Source: Stutzerimonas degradans (GTDB taxonomy: Bacteria > Pseudomonadota > Gammaproteobacteria > Pseudomonadales > Pseudomonadaceae). Taken from it: 64,000 nt of DNA. Below are positions 7,873 to 16,350 of the stretch, one piece after another (the stretch's first letter is position 1; the number at the start of each line of letters is the position of its first letter). The position numbers were made by a program, and so were the translations under genes. The stretch lies in contig NZ_JAMOHV010000008.1 of the NCBI RefSeq assembly GCF_024448505.1, positions 1 through 64,000 of the forward strand, read 5' to 3'. The notes below the pieces were generated by a model. The model was not told the origin of the DNA and made no database searches. It was given only the letters and a program-made list of their open reading frames with translations.

Positions 7873-8898
7873 ATGACAGAGCAGGCGTTGTTGTTGGTCA
7901 ATCTGGGTTCGCCAGCCTCCACCGAAGTCGCCGATGTGCGCCGCTACCTCAACCAGTTCCTTATGGACCCGTATGTCATCGACCTGCCCTGGGCGCTGCG
8001 GCGCCTGCTGGTGTCGCTGATCCTGATCAAACGGCCGGAGCAATCGGCGCATGCCTATGCCTCGATCTGGTGGCCGGAGGGCTCGCCATTGGTGGTGCTG
8101 AGTCGACAGTTGCAGGAAGCGGTGCGGCCGCACTGGACGCAGGGGCCAGTCGAGCTGGCGATGCGTTACGGCGAGCCGTCCATCGAGACCCGGCTGGTCG
8201 AGCTGGCCGGGCAGGGCATCAACCGGGTCACCCTGGCACCGCTCTATCCGCAGTTCGCCGACAGCACGACGACCACGGTCATCGAGGAGGCCCGGCGGGT
8301 GATCCGCGCGCACGGGCTGAAAGTGCAGCTGTCGATCCTGCAGCCGTTCTACGACCAGCCCGAATACCTCGATGCGCTGACCGCCAGCGCCGCGCCCTAC
8401 CTGCAGCAGGGCTTCGATCATCTGCTGCTGAGCTTCCACGGCCTGCCCGAGCGCCATCTGCACAAGAGTGATCCGACCGGGGCGCACTGCCTCAAGGGTG
8501 ACGATTGCTGCCAGCGCGCCGAAGGCGAGGTGCTTGCCAGCTGCTATCGCGCGCAGTGCATGCGCACTGCTGCGGGTTTCGCCGCGCGTGCCGGATTGCG
8601 TGACGATCAGTGGTCAGTGTCGTTCCAGTCACGGCTGGGCCGGGCCAAGTGGATCGAACCCTATACCGAAACGCGTCTGGATGAACTGGCCCAGCGCGGC
8701 GTGAAGAAACTGCTGGTGATGTGTCCGGCGTTCGTTGCCGACTGCATCGAAACGCTGGAGGAAATCGGCGATCGCGGCCGCGAGCAATTCATCGAGGCCG
8801 GCGGCGAGGATCTGCTGCTGGTGCCGTGCCTGAACACCCACGAGGATTGGGTGCAGGCGCTGGTCGCACTGTGCCGCCGGGCGCCGCAGGAACTGTGA
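7873..8898 (+). CDS. hemH: Ferrochelatase
   Basis: Inserts ferrous iron into protoporphyrin IX in the last step of protoheme synthesis. The 341-residue length is standard. Visible signatures are [20 protein letters not shown] at the N-terminus, the active-site histidine segment [18 protein letters not shown], and the acidic metal-path segment [16 protein letters not shown]. It follows the TIGR01777 gene by 60 bp in what looks like a unit controlled from cluster B. Placing ferrochelatase under light control makes sense because its substrate, protoporphyrin IX, is a strong photosensitiser that makes singlet oxygen (inference). Confidence 0.97.
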   Translation: MTEQALLLVNLGSPASTEVADVRRYLNQFLMDPYVIDLPWALRRLLVSLILIKRPEQSAHAYASIWWPEGSPLVVLSRQLQEAVRPHWTQGPVELAMRYGEPSIETRLVELAGQGINRVTLAPLYPQFADSTTTTVIEEARRVIRAHGLKVQLSILQPFYDQPEYLDALTASAAPYLQQGFDHLLLSFHGLPERHLHKSDPTGAHCLKGDDCCQRAEGEVLASCYRAQCMRTAAGFAARAGLRDDQWSVSFQSRLGRAKWIEPYTETRLDELAQRGVKKLLVMCPAFVADCIETLEEIGDRGREQFIEAGGEDLLLVPCLNTHEDWVQALVALCRRAPQEL

Positions 8899-8908
8899 AT
8901 CGCCGCGC

Positions 8909-11566
8909 TCAGCCGCTGGCGCTGGCGCGCTGCGGCTGAGCGACGACCAGTCGTTCAAATTCTTCCACCGGCATGGGCTTGCCGAACAGATAGCCCTGAT
9001 AGCGGTGACAGCCGTTGGCGAGCAACGCCGTGCGCTGTTCTTCGCTTTCCACCCCTTCGGCGATGACCTCAAGACCCAGACCGGCCGCCAGTGCGCAGGT
9101 GGCGCGCACGATCGTCTGGCTGCTGGCATCGTCCGGCAGGCCGCGGACGAAGGCCTGGTCGATCTTCAGCTGATCCAGCGGTAACTGCTGCAGGTAACTC
9201 ATGGACGAATAGCCGGTGCCGAAGTCGTCGATGGAGAAGCGGATGCCGTGCGCCTTCAGCTGGTTCATCCGCGCGATGGCCTCGGGCATGTTGTCCAGCA
9301 GCAGCGTTTCGGTGAGCTCCAGCTTGAGTCGCTGGGGGTTGGCGCCGCTGGCTTGCAGCAGCTGCAGCAGCAGGCTGATGAAGTCGTCCTGATACACCAG
9401 GTGCGCGCTGATGTTGACCGCCAGCGTCAGTTCGTCGAATCCGACGCGGCCCGACCATTGCGCGAGCTGCAGGCACGCCTGTCGCAGCATCAGCACATCC
9501 AGCTCCTGGACGAGACCTGCGCGCTCGGCCTGGACGATGAACTCCGCCGGCGACAGCAGGCCTCGCTGCGGATGCCGCCAGCGCACCAGCGCCTCGGCGC
9601 CGGTCAGGCCCCTGGTCTGTTCTACCTGTGCCTGCAAATAGAGAAAGAATTCGCCCGTCAGCACGCCGCGGCGGATTTCTTCCTCCAGGCGCAGACGCTC
9701 CTGCACGGCCTGCTGCATGCGCGGGTCGAAGAAGCGCAGGGCGTTCTTGCCTGACAGCTTGGCTTCGTACATCGACATGTCGGCGCGCTTCATCAGCTCG
9801 TCGCTGGTGCTGTCGTCCTCGCCGAACAGCACCACGCCGATGCTGGCGCTGCTGTGCAGGTTCAGCTCGTTCAGGCGATAGGCGCCATCCAGCGAGCTGA
9901 GCAGCTTCATGCCGACATGCTCGGCCTGGCTGCCGGCCAGTACGGCATCGCTGGCCAGACCTTCGAGCATCACCACGAACTCGTCGCCGCCGAGCCGCGC
10001 CACGGTATCGCTGGCGCGGATGTTGGCCGACAGCCGCCCAGCCGCCAGACGCAGCACCTCGTCGCCGGTCTGGTGCCCGTGCAGGTCGTTGATGTTCTTG
10101 AAGTTGTCCAGGTCGATGAACATCAGTGCGCCCAATTGGCCGGTGCGCCGGCTGGATGCCATCGCCTGCTGCAGGCGATCGAGCAGCAGCCGGCGGTTGG
10201 GCAGGCCGGTCAGCGGGTCATAGAAGGCCAGATGGTGAATGCGCTGTTCGGCGAGCTTGCGGTCGGTGATGTCGGAGAAGGCCGCCACGTAGTGGCTGAT
10301 CTTGCCCTGCGCATCCTTTACCGCACTGATGGTCAGCCACTCGGGATACACCTCGCCGTTCTTGCGTCGGTTCCAGATCTCGCCGATCCAGGTGCCGGTC
10401 GTGGCGATGCTTTCCCACATCGCCCGGTAGAAGTCCGCGTCGTGCTTGCCGGACGCCAGCAGGCGGGTGGTCTGGCCGATGGCTTCCTCGCTGGTGAAAC
10501 CGCTGATCTGGCTGAAGGCCTTGTTCACCCGCAGGATGCGGTTGTCCGCGTCGGTGATGAGCATGCCCTGTTGCGATTCGAAGGCGATCGCCGCGATGCG
10601 CTGTTCCAGCTCGGCATTGGTGCGTTCGGTGATGTCGCGGCTGAGCCAGACCACCGCGCGCTTTTCCATGTCGGGAATGTCCAGCGCCAGGGCGCGACCC
10701 TCGAAAACCCGCCGGCCGCCGAGCGTCTGCATCGTGTATTCGAGCAGCTGCGGGGTATCGCTGCGCAGCGTTTCATGAATGAAATCGAGGAAGCGCTGCT
10801 CCTCCGCCGGTGGCATGACGTCGTGCAGGCGTCGACCGATCAGGCGCGAGGGATCGTCGTAGAGCAGGCTGCGTTCGGAGCAGATGATGTCCAGGTAGCG
10901 CCCGTCCTCGTCGATCACCAGCAGCAGATCGGGCAGCGCCTGGGTGATGGCACGCAGCCGCGCCTCGCTGATCTTGAGTGCCTGCTCGGTGTTGTTGCGT
11001 TTGATCAGGTCCTTGATCAGCAAGCCGAGGGCCGTCGTGCCCAGCGGCAGTGCCACCAGCAGCGTCGCGGCGACTTCGCGAAAGGCCGTCAGCACCACGG
11101 CGGTCGGCAGCAGCAGCGCGACCAGCCCCAGCACCCCAAAATGCAGGAGCAGGCCGAATGCCAGCAGCTGCCAGCAACCGATGCGCACCAGGCCGCGCTG
11201 ATGGCAGTAGCGATAGGCGAGCCCGAGCACAATGGGCAACAGCACGTTGCCCAGGCCCGTCAGCATCCCGATGCCGCCGAGCCAGATGCGATAGGCCGCG
11301 GCCAGCGCGCCGGCGATGCCGGCCACCAGCGGCCCGCCGAACAGGGCGGCCATGCTCAGCACGACGGTGCGCGCATCGAAGACCAGGCCGGCCTGAATGG
11401 CGTTGGGGATCATCATGCCGATGATGCAGGCAATGCCGAACCAGGTACCGGCTGCACATTGCGCCACGGGGCGGTCTTTTCTCGTCCAACTGCTTGAGTA
11501 GAAGGAGAGCGGCCAGCACAACGCGAACAGAATGACCGTGTTTTCTACGAGGACGTTGGTAATCAA
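8909..11566 (-). CDS. Membrane GGDEF/EAL protein with 5TM-LYT and PAS domains
   Basis: An 885-residue cyclic-di-GMP enzyme. The N-terminus (about 1-185) has several membrane segments with FDARTVVLSMAALFGGP, typical of the LytS-type 5TM receptor module. PAS domains follow at about 200-315 and 325-440. The GGDEF motif is intact at 526-530 with an RxxD inhibitory site (R517-A-S-D520). The EAL motif is intact at 658-660 with DDFGTGYSS and KIDQAF downstream, so both cyclase and phosphodiesterase activity are possible. It starts 145 bp after the LOV gene's stop, same strand, and converges on hemH with a 10-bp gap. The neighbouring LOV gene suggests, but does not prove, a link between light and c-di-GMP. 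Confidence 0.93.
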   Translation of the reverse strand: MITNVLVENTVILFALCWPLSFYSSSWTRKDRPVAQCAAGTWFGIACIIGMMIPNAIQAGLVFDARTVVLSMAALFGGPLVAGIAGALAAAYRIWLGGIGMLTGLGNVLLPIVLGLAYRYCHQRGLVRIGCWQLLAFGLLLHFGVLGLVALLLPTAVVLTAFREVAATLLVALPLGTTALGLLIKDLIKRNNTEQALKISEARLRAITQALPDLLLVIDEDGRYLDIICSERSLLYDDPSRLIGRRLHDVMPPAEEQRFLDFIHETLRSDTPQLLEYTMQTLGGRRVFEGRALALDIPDMEKRAVVWLSRDITERTNAELEQRIAAIAFESQQGMLITDADNRILRVNKAFSQISGFTSEEAIGQTTRLLASGKHDADFYRAMWESIATTGTWIGEIWNRRKNGEVYPEWLTISAVKDAQGKISHYVAAFSDITDRKLAEQRIHHLAFYDPLTGLPNRRLLLDRLQQAMASSRRTGQLGALMFIDLDNFKNINDLHGHQTGDEVLRLAAGRLSANIRASDTVARLGGDEFVVMLEGLASDAVLAGSQAEHVGMKLLSSLDGAYRLNELNLHSSASIGVVLFGEDDSTSDELMKRADMSMYEAKLSGKNALRFFDPRMQQAVQERLRLEEEIRRGVLTGEFFLYLQAQVEQTRGLTGAEALVRWRHPQRGLLSPAEFIVQAERAGLVQELDVLMLRQACLQLAQWSGRVGFDELTLAVNISAHLVYQDDFISLLLQLLQASGANPQRLKLELTETLLLDNMPEAIARMNQLKAHGIRFSIDDFGTGYSSMSYLQQLPLDQLKIDQAFVRGLPDDASSQTIVRATCALAAGLGLEVIAEGVESEEQRTALLANGCHRYQGYLFGKPMPVEEFERLVVAQPQRASASG

Positions 11567-11711
11567 CGAGCGTCATCCAAGGGCGCAATGCGCCCGACTG
11601 CAGGAAAGGAATGGCGGAGTGCCATTATGTCATGAAACGGCCATGACAACCTTTGCAGTCAGCGTCAGCCGGGCGTTTGCGCGTATCTTGGCGCGCTCAC
11701 GAGGCGTTCGC

Positions 11712-12158
11712 TCAGGCGTTGCGCTCGGCCAGTTGCGCTTCGAGCTGACGCACCCGCGCTTCCAGCTCCTCGACCCGCTGCAAGGCATCGACTTCGGCGG
11801 TGACATCCTTCTGGATGCCGATGAAGTAGGTCAGCTGGTCGCCTTCGTTGAAGACCGGCGTGATCGACAGCTCATTCCAGAACGGCGTGCCGTCCTTGCG
11901 GTAGTTGCGGATCACCTGACGGCACGGCTGGTTGCTCTTCACCGCCTCACGGATCGCCTGCAGGCCCGGCTGGTCACGATCTTCGCCCTGCAGGAAGCGA
12001 CAGTCGCGGTAGAGAATGTCATCCACGGCATAGCCCGTGAGCCGTTCGAAGGCCGGGTTGGCGTAGATCAGGATGTTGTCGTCGCCTTCCTGCTCGGCAA
12101 CCACGATTCCGTCGTTGGAGGCTTCGATTACCAGTTGCAACAGCTTGGCATTGATCAT
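11712..12158 (-). CDS. Short LOV photoreceptor protein
   Basis: A 148-residue protein that is essentially one LOV (PAS) domain with a short coiled-coil tail. The photoactive cysteine motif is RDCRFLQGEDRDQ with Cys53, and the flavin-contact strands NYRKDGTPFWNELSITPV and YFIGIQKDVT follow. Length and sequence closely match the short LOV protein PpSB1-LOV of P. putida, whose adduct cysteine is also residue 53. The C-terminal helix (VEELEARVRQLEAQLAE) should dimerise. There is no output domain, so it must act through a partner; the LitR-like proteins in this window are the obvious candidates, as described for P. putida. The gene lies 94 bp after DUF3833 on the same strand and could be read from the folE operon or its own promoter. 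Confidence 0.95.
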   Translation of the reverse strand: MINAKLLQLVIEASNDGIVVAEQEGDDNILIYANPAFERLTGYAVDDILYRDCRFLQGEDRDQPGLQAIREAVKSNQPCRQVIRNYRKDGTPFWNELSITPVFNEGDQLTYFIGIQKDVTAEVDALQRVEELEARVRQLEAQLAERNA

Positions 12159-12252
12159 GGCGCGGGATCCTGAAGGGGCGTGCGGCGCATTCTAGAACAA
12201 CTGCACCCGGCCGAGCGCTTACAGCACACGCAGGAGCGCTGCAAGCGATGTG

Positions 12253-12780
12253 CTAGTCGACCTGCTTGCGAAAGAACAGCGTGACCTGGCCCAGTTCGAC
12301 GCCGAATTTGCTCATGAAGGAACGGTTGGCCAGGGTGTTCTCGTCGATCAGGTACATCCAGTCGTCGAAGTCCACCTGATAGACGCTGCCATCCACCGGC
12401 AGGCTGAGCACATAGCGCCAGCGCAGCGCATTGCCGGCCACTTCGCCGCGGGCTTCGCCGATCACGTCGGCGGCAGTGCCGCGCCACTGGCCGGGGCTGT
12501 CTTCGGTGAGCGTCCAGACGCGTTGTTGGGTGGTACCGTCGCTGTAGCGAAAGCGCTCGTCGAGGATCAGTTTGTCGCCGTCGCGGCTGCCGGTGATTTC
12601 GACATGGAAGCGCTTGACCACCTCGCCGGAGCGCTTCTGGAACATGCCCCAAGCATCGACGCGCCCGACGAAGAACGCACGCAGGTCCAGCCGCGGTTCT
12701 TCGTTGCGGTAATGCTCGACCTCCACGGCCGTACAGCTGACAAGCAGCAGGCACAGCATCAGCATCAGGGTTCTTTTCAT
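12253..12780 (-). CDS. DUF3833 lipoprotein
   Basis: A 175-residue predicted lipoprotein. The signal peptide MKRTLMLMLCLLLVSC ends in a lipobox cysteine at residue 16. The mature part has the DUF3833 pattern: LRAFFVGRVDAWGMFQKRSGE, then a beta-rich core and a VYQVDFDDWMYLIDENTL segment, resembling a lipocalin-like calyx. The function is unknown. It overlaps the MFS gene by 4 bp (ATGA) and ends the folE-folX-chalcone-isomerase-like-MFS chain. DUF3833 and chalcone-isomerase-like proteins commonly travel with Cfa-like methyltransferase clusters, hinting at lipid modification or lipid-product transport. Confidence 0.88.
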   Translation of the reverse strand: MKRTLMLMLCLLLVSCTAVEVEHYRNEEPRLDLRAFFVGRVDAWGMFQKRSGEVVKRFHVEITGSRDGDKLILDERFRYSDGTTQQRVWTLTEDSPGQWRGTAADVIGEARGEVAGNALRWRYVLSLPVDGSVYQVDFDDWMYLIDENTLANRSFMSKFGVELGQVTLFFRKQVD

Positions 12781-14015
12781 GGCGTTGGATCTCCGCAGGG
12801 CAGGGACGTGAGCAGGCGGGCCGCCACCAGCTTCAACAGGCAGGGCAGCCCGGCGTAGACCAGGGCAAGGTTCCAGGCGGCCTGGGAGCCGGGCTGATAG
12901 CCGACCCAGGCCAGCAAGGGCAGCGCAAGGCCGGCCAGCGCCAGGGCGAGCTTGGCGAGAAAGCTCCACAGGCCGAAGTAGGCGGCGGTCGAGTCGCGCT
13001 GCTCGGGGGGAATGATGTCGGCCAGCAGCGCCGGTGGCAGCGCCAGATCGGCGCCCAGGGCGAGGCCGGACAATACGCATACACCGGCATAGGCCCAGGC
13101 GGACCCCGGCTCCAATAACACCGCCCAGATGAAGGCTGCGCAACCGGTGAGCATGCCGAGCCGCCAGCTGCGCCGCTTGCCCAGTCGATCGGCCAGTCGC
13201 GTCCAGATCGGTAGCCCGAGCGCACCGCTGACGAAGTACAGCGCCAGGAACAGCCCGGTCAGCGTTGCCAGCTGCAGGCGATCGGCGATGAAGAACAGCG
13301 CCAGCGTGGCCGGAATGGCCACCGCTACCGCGTTGATGAAGTACACACCGGCGAGCCGTCGGAACGCCCCGTTGCTTAGCGGCAGGCGCCAGCTTTGTGC
13401 ATCGCTGCGCGCGACCCGCTGCGGGCGCGGCGCAGCGCGTAGGAGCATCGCGCCACCGAGGCAAAGCAGCACGGCGAACGTCAGCGCGAACACGCCGAGC
13501 GCGGTCGACATGCCGTACCGCGTCGCCAGCGCAGTGGGCAGCACACTGGCCAGTACCACACCGATCAGCCCGGCGCCTTCGCGCCAGGCCGCCACACGCG
13601 TGCGGATTTCAGGCTGGTCGGAAAGTCGCGCACCCCAGGCCAGATAAGTAATGTTGATCAGGCTGTGCAAGGTGTAGGTGAGCGCCAGCAGTGCGCCCAG
13701 CCAGCCCGCCAGGGCGAACCTGCCGAGGCTGTCGGGCGGGATCAGCAACGCGGCCATCGCCGCGCTCAGCAGCACGGCCGAACTAGCGAGCAGCAGGTTC
13801 CAGCCGCGTGCGGAGCGGCGGTCGATCAGCCGACCGAGCCAGGGGTCCTGGACGGTATCGAGCAGCCGGGCGAGAAACAGCACCGTACCGGTCAGCGTCA
13901 GGCCCAGACCGAGGTCGGCCGCATAGAAGTTCGGCACCAGCACGTAGATCGGCAGCATCGCCATCGCCAGCGGCAGACCGAGCAGCGCATAGGCGGCGAG
14001 CGCCGGGGCTTTCAT
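12777..14015 (-). CDS. MFS transporter, GPH sugar:cation symporter-like
   Basis: A 412-residue membrane protein with about twelve hydrophobic segments. The motif DTVQDPWLGRLIDRRSARG after the second segment marks the GPH (glycoside-pentoside-hexuronide) branch of the major facilitator superfamily. The substrate is unknown; members next to photo-oxidative-stress genes are probably not sugar carriers but may move lipid-derived molecules (inference). I used ATG 14015, which overlaps the upstream chalcone-isomerase-like gene by 4 bp and begins with a proper first membrane segment; the longer frame upstream is the antisense of that gene. Confidence 0.85.
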   Translation of the reverse strand: MKAPALAAYALLGLPLAMAMLPIYVLVPNFYAADLGLGLTLTGTVLFLARLLDTVQDPWLGRLIDRRSARGWNLLLASSAVLLSAAMAALLIPPDSLGRFALAGWLGALLALTYTLHSLINITYLAWGARLSDQPEIRTRVAAWREGAGLIGVVLASVLPTALATRYGMSTALGVFALTFAVLLCLGGAMLLRAAPRPQRVARSDAQSWRLPLSNGAFRRLAGVYFINAVAVAIPATLALFFIADRLQLATLTGLFLALYFVSGALGLPIWTRLADRLGKRRSWRLGMLTGCAAFIWAVLLEPGSAWAYAGVCVLSGLALGADLALPPALLADIIPPEQRDSTAAYFGLWSFLAKLALALAGLALPLLAWVGYQPGSQAAWNLALVYAGLPCLLKLVAARLLTSLPCGDPTP

Positions 14016-14527
14016 CGTTCGCCCAGCAGGCTGCGCCGCAGGGCCTGATCGCGGCTGCGCGGGTCGAGCCAGATAGCGAAGAAGGCCTCGGCGAACGCCG
14101 GATCGGCGACTTCGTGCTGCAGTCGATCGTTGACGTAGAAGCGACAGCCGCGGCCGGGCAGATAGACGCCGGTGATGCGCTCGCCAGGCTGTACATCGAC
14201 GAAGGCCTTGTGCATCTGCGCGCGCCAATCGCGCAGGCGTGAGGAGTCTTCCGGTATGCCGGACAGCCGTGCGATTTCCTCGAGGCTGGTACGCACGAAG
14301 TCATCGCGGCTGATGGCGCGATGGTAGGTCAGCTCCAGCGCGAACGGCGTCTGCGCTTGCAGTGGCGCTGTCGTGCTCCAGAGGCGCGCGTCGTAGATAC
14401 GAAATCCGAAGAAGCGCAGTTCTCCCTGGCCAACCAGTCGCGCCTCGGGCACCGCCTCGCGCCAGCTGGCCGAGGCGCCGAGCGGGATAAGCCCGAGCAG
14501 GCAGACGAGGAGGAGGCGGCTGACCAT
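14012..14527 (-). CDS. Chalcone isomerase-like exported protein
   Basis: A 171-residue protein with a signal peptide (MVSRLLLVCLLGLIPLGASA) and a mature domain with the bacterial chalcone-isomerase-like pattern: VGQGELRFFGFRIYDARLW, then ALELTYHRAISRDDFVRTSLEEI and PGRGCRFYVND. Bacterial members are not flavonoid enzymes; the fold resembles fatty-acid-binding proteins, so a periplasmic lipid-binding role is plausible. ATG 14527 gives the signal peptide and lies 10 bp after the folX stop. It overlaps the MFS gene by 4 bp. Confidence 0.85.
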   Translation of the reverse strand: MVSRLLLVCLLGLIPLGASASWREAVPEARLVGQGELRFFGFRIYDARLWSTTAPLQAQTPFALELTYHRAISRDDFVRTSLEEIARLSGIPEDSSRLRDWRAQMHKAFVDVQPGERITGVYLPGRGCRFYVNDRLQHEVADPAFAEAFFAIWLDPRSRDQALRRSLLGER

Positions 14528-14537
14528 GGCCGGCAGC

Positions 14538-14909
14538 TCAGCGACAGCCAGCCAGCGTGATCGATACCGAGTCGGCGAAGCGCAGCGCGTGGGGCTTGTC
14601 GACTTCGACCTCGGCATAGCTGACCGCCGGATGCGCCATCACCAGGTCGAGGATTTCCTGGGTCAGGCGTTCGAGCAGGGCGAAACGGTTCTGCTCGACA
14701 TGCTGGATGATCGACTTGGTGATGGTGCGGTAGTTCAGCGCGCGGTCGATATCGTTGTCGCGCACCGCCGCCACGGCTGGGTAGAGCACGGTCAGGTTGA
14801 TCAGCACATCCTGGCGGTTGAGGATTTCGTCCTCGTTGATGCCAATGTAGGTGCGCAGGCGCAGGTCCTTCACGCGGATACGCGCCATGCCGGGTTCCAG
14901 CCGCGGCAT
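14538..14909 (-). CDS. folX: Dihydroneopterin triphosphate 2'-epimerase
   Basis: A 123-residue protein of the FolB/FolX fold. The sequence [19 protein letters not shown], then [34 protein letters not shown] and [18 protein letters not shown] is much closer to FolX than FolB. FolX epimerises dihydroneopterin triphosphate to the monapterin form, giving tetrahydromonapterin in pseudomonads. ATG 14909 forms a TGATG junction with folE, and the N-terminus [13 protein letters not shown] agrees with other Pseudomonas FolX proteins as I know them. With folE it makes a two-step pterin module at the head of the cluster C unit. Confidence 0.93.
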   Translation of the reverse strand: MPRLEPGMARIRVKDLRLRTYIGINEDEILNRQDVLINLTVLYPAVAAVRDNDIDRALNYRTITKSIIQHVEQNRFALLERLTQEILDLVMAHPAVSYAEVEVDKPHALRFADSVSITLAGCR

Positions 14910-15466
14910 CACTGCGACCTGCCGATCAGCTGGAGGAATTCCATCCGCGTGTTGCAGGAGTTGCGGAAGGCTCCGAGCATCACCGAGGTGTTCATCACCG
15001 AATTCTGCTTCTCGACGCCGCGCATCATCATGCACATGTGCTTGGCCTCGATGACCACCGCAACGCCGGCGGCACCGGTGACTTCCTGAATGGCTTCGGC
15101 GATCTGTCGTGTCAGGTTTTCCTGGATCTGCAGCCGGCGCGCGTACATGTCGACGATTCGCGCGACCTTGGACAGGCCAAGCACGCGCCCGGTCGGGATG
15201 TAGGCCACGTGGGCCTTGCCGATGAAGGGCAGCAGGTGATGCTCGCACAGCGAGTACAGCTCGATGTCCTTGACGATGACCATCTCGTCATTGTCGGAAG
15301 CGAACAGCGCACCGTTGACGATCTCTTCCAGGCTGCGCTGGTAGCCGCCACACAGGTATTGCATGGCCTTGGCCGCGCGTAGCGGCGTGTCGCGCAGGCC
15401 CTCGCGTTCGGGGTCTTCACCCACTCCAAGCAGTATTTGGCGGTAGTGGCCGGGCAGGTCGTTCAT
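14909..15466 (-). CDS. folE: GTP cyclohydrolase I (copy 1, operator-linked)
   Basis: Converts GTP to 7,8-dihydroneopterin triphosphate, the entry step for folates and pterins. The 185-residue length is usual for the short bacterial type. The zinc-site motifs are intact: [19 protein letters not shown] and [11 protein letters not shown]. It is the first gene of the leftward unit from cluster C and is translationally coupled to folX. A second full-length copy lies at 63246-63791. This one probably supplies pterin or folate under light: photolyases can use methenyl-tetrahydrofolate as antenna (established), so the coupling to phrB is logical though inferred. Confidence 0.96.
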   Translation of the reverse strand: MNDLPGHYRQILLGVGEDPEREGLRDTPLRAAKAMQYLCGGYQRSLEEIVNGALFASDNDEMVIVKDIELYSLCEHHLLPFIGKAHVAYIPTGRVLGLSKVARIVDMYARRLQIQENLTRQIAEAIQEVTGAAGVAVVIEAKHMCMMMRGVEKQNSVMNTSVMLGAFRNSCNTRMEFLQLIGRSQ

Positions 15467-15537
15467 GGTGGTTCCTTCAGTCGCCGCTGGCGAAGGGCAG
15501 TGCGCTGACGTACGCGCCAGCGGTATGTGAGTAAACC

Positions 15538-15591
15538 TATACGAATATTTTTATTTGTACAATAATTTGTACGGTAGATGATTTTTGTACA
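15538..15591. promoter_or_regulatory. Operator cluster C between folE and DUF6482-like gene
   Basis: This AT-rich divergent region has TATACG (15538-15543), TGTACA (15556-15561), TGTACG (15568-15573) and TGTACA (15586-15591), with start spacings of 18, 12 and 18 bp. The middle two lie in a head-to-tail 12-bp repeat, ATTTGTACAATA (15553-15564) and ATTTGTACGGTA (15565-15576). The last site ends 9 bp before the ATG of the rightward gene. Direct repeats of about one helical turn are how LitR/CarH proteins read DNA (established); regulation of folE by this site is inferred. Confidence 0.72.
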
Positions 15592-15600
15592 GGTGCTGGG

Positions 15601-15918
15601 ATGTCGAGAAAGCGAATGTCCTGCGCGGACTTGCGCTTCGCCATGCGTCGCGGTCAGGTCGAGCAGGTCGAACTGCATGGTTTGCGCTGCTGTGGTTACA
15701 GTGCGTGGATCGTCGACCGAAGTGGTTGGCGTGCGGCGTTTGCCGATGGCGGGCGGACGATCTGGAGCCACCAGGGCAGTCTTAAGCGATTGCTGCGCGG
15801 CTGCGGGGTACGCGAGGTGTACTGGTGCCAGCCGGTCAGCCACGACGAAATGATCGGTCGGCCGAGCTGCCTGGAAGCGGAAATTGGGCTGCGCCTGCCG
15901 CTTTACGCTGACGACTGA
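15601..15918 (+). CDS. DUF6482-like small protein
   Basis: A 105-residue basic N-terminus protein with VELHGLRCCGYSAWIVDRSG, then a central RTIWSHQGSLKRLLRGCGVREVYWC segment and the closing HDEMIGRPS...LRLPLY pattern that I associate with DUF6482 proteins of Pseudomonas. The function is unknown. It is transcribed rightwards from cluster C, with its ATG only 9 bp after the last TGTACA, and its stop lies 3 bp from the restored end of the convergent DUF393 gene. Its position makes it a likely member of the light regulon. Confidence 0.7.
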   Translation: MSRKRMSCADLRFAMRRGQVEQVELHGLRCCGYSAWIVDRSGWRAAFADGGRTIWSHQGSLKRLLRGCGVREVYWCQPVSHDEMIGRPSCLEAEIGLRLPLYADD

Positions 15919-15921
15919 GCT

Positions 15922-16333
15922 TCAGGAGGCCGGCGGTTTTTGCCTGATCGCGCATTGCGCACCGCAACGGCTGGCGCCCTCGGGATGCGGTAACCACTCC
16001 AGGTGCGGTCGGAGTGTGGCAAACAGCGTGTAGGCCAGCCGCAACAGCGTTCCAGCCCAAGGGCGCGGCCCATGTGCCGTGTCCGGCGAGGCGCCAGCTC
16101 CAGTAGGTGGCATCCACGCCAGTCAGCCAGACGCCACTGGCGCTGCGCGCATGCAGGCGGCGGCGCAGCTGCGACAGATCCTTGCCCAGCCCGGCGCAGG
16201 AGAAGTCGGCCGCGCTGACATCCACCAGCAGCAGTCGCGCAGGGTCGGCCGTACGCTCCAGCCAGCGGATCTCACGCGCGCAGAGCGGGCAGGCGCGATC
16301 GACAAACAGCGTCAACGGCAGATCGGGCGGCAT
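15922..16333 (-). pseudogene. DCC-family (DUF393) thiol-disulfide protein, frameshifted
   Basis: From ATG 16333 the frame reads LTLFVDRACPLCAREIRWLE with the CPLC redox motif, and continues normally to GHGTWAAPLGW. After that the sequence typical of the family (LLRLAYTLFATLRPHLEWLP, then HPEGASRCGAQCAIR) is found in a different frame that ends at 15922. The break lies at about 16040-16055 and needs a one-base correction. The unshifted frame instead runs on into unrelated sequence to 15836, overlapping the convergent gene. The repaired product would be about 136 residues, normal for the family, and would end 3 bp from the DUF6482-like gene. It may be a real inactivation or a sequencing error. 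It is divergent from the second LitR-like gene across cluster D. Confidence 0.8.
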
Positions 16334-16350
16334 TTCATCGACTCCTGCGT

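Noticed and set aside
2065..14195. Further TGTACA words at 2065-2070, 5675-5680, 6678-6683 and 14190-14195.
   Set aside because: They are single copies inside coding sequence without neighbours at 11-21 bp, so they look like chance codon combinations rather than operators.
15836..15921. C-terminal extension of the DUF393 frame to 15836.
   Set aside because: The extension has no family resemblance and overlaps the convergent gene; the conserved end is in another frame.
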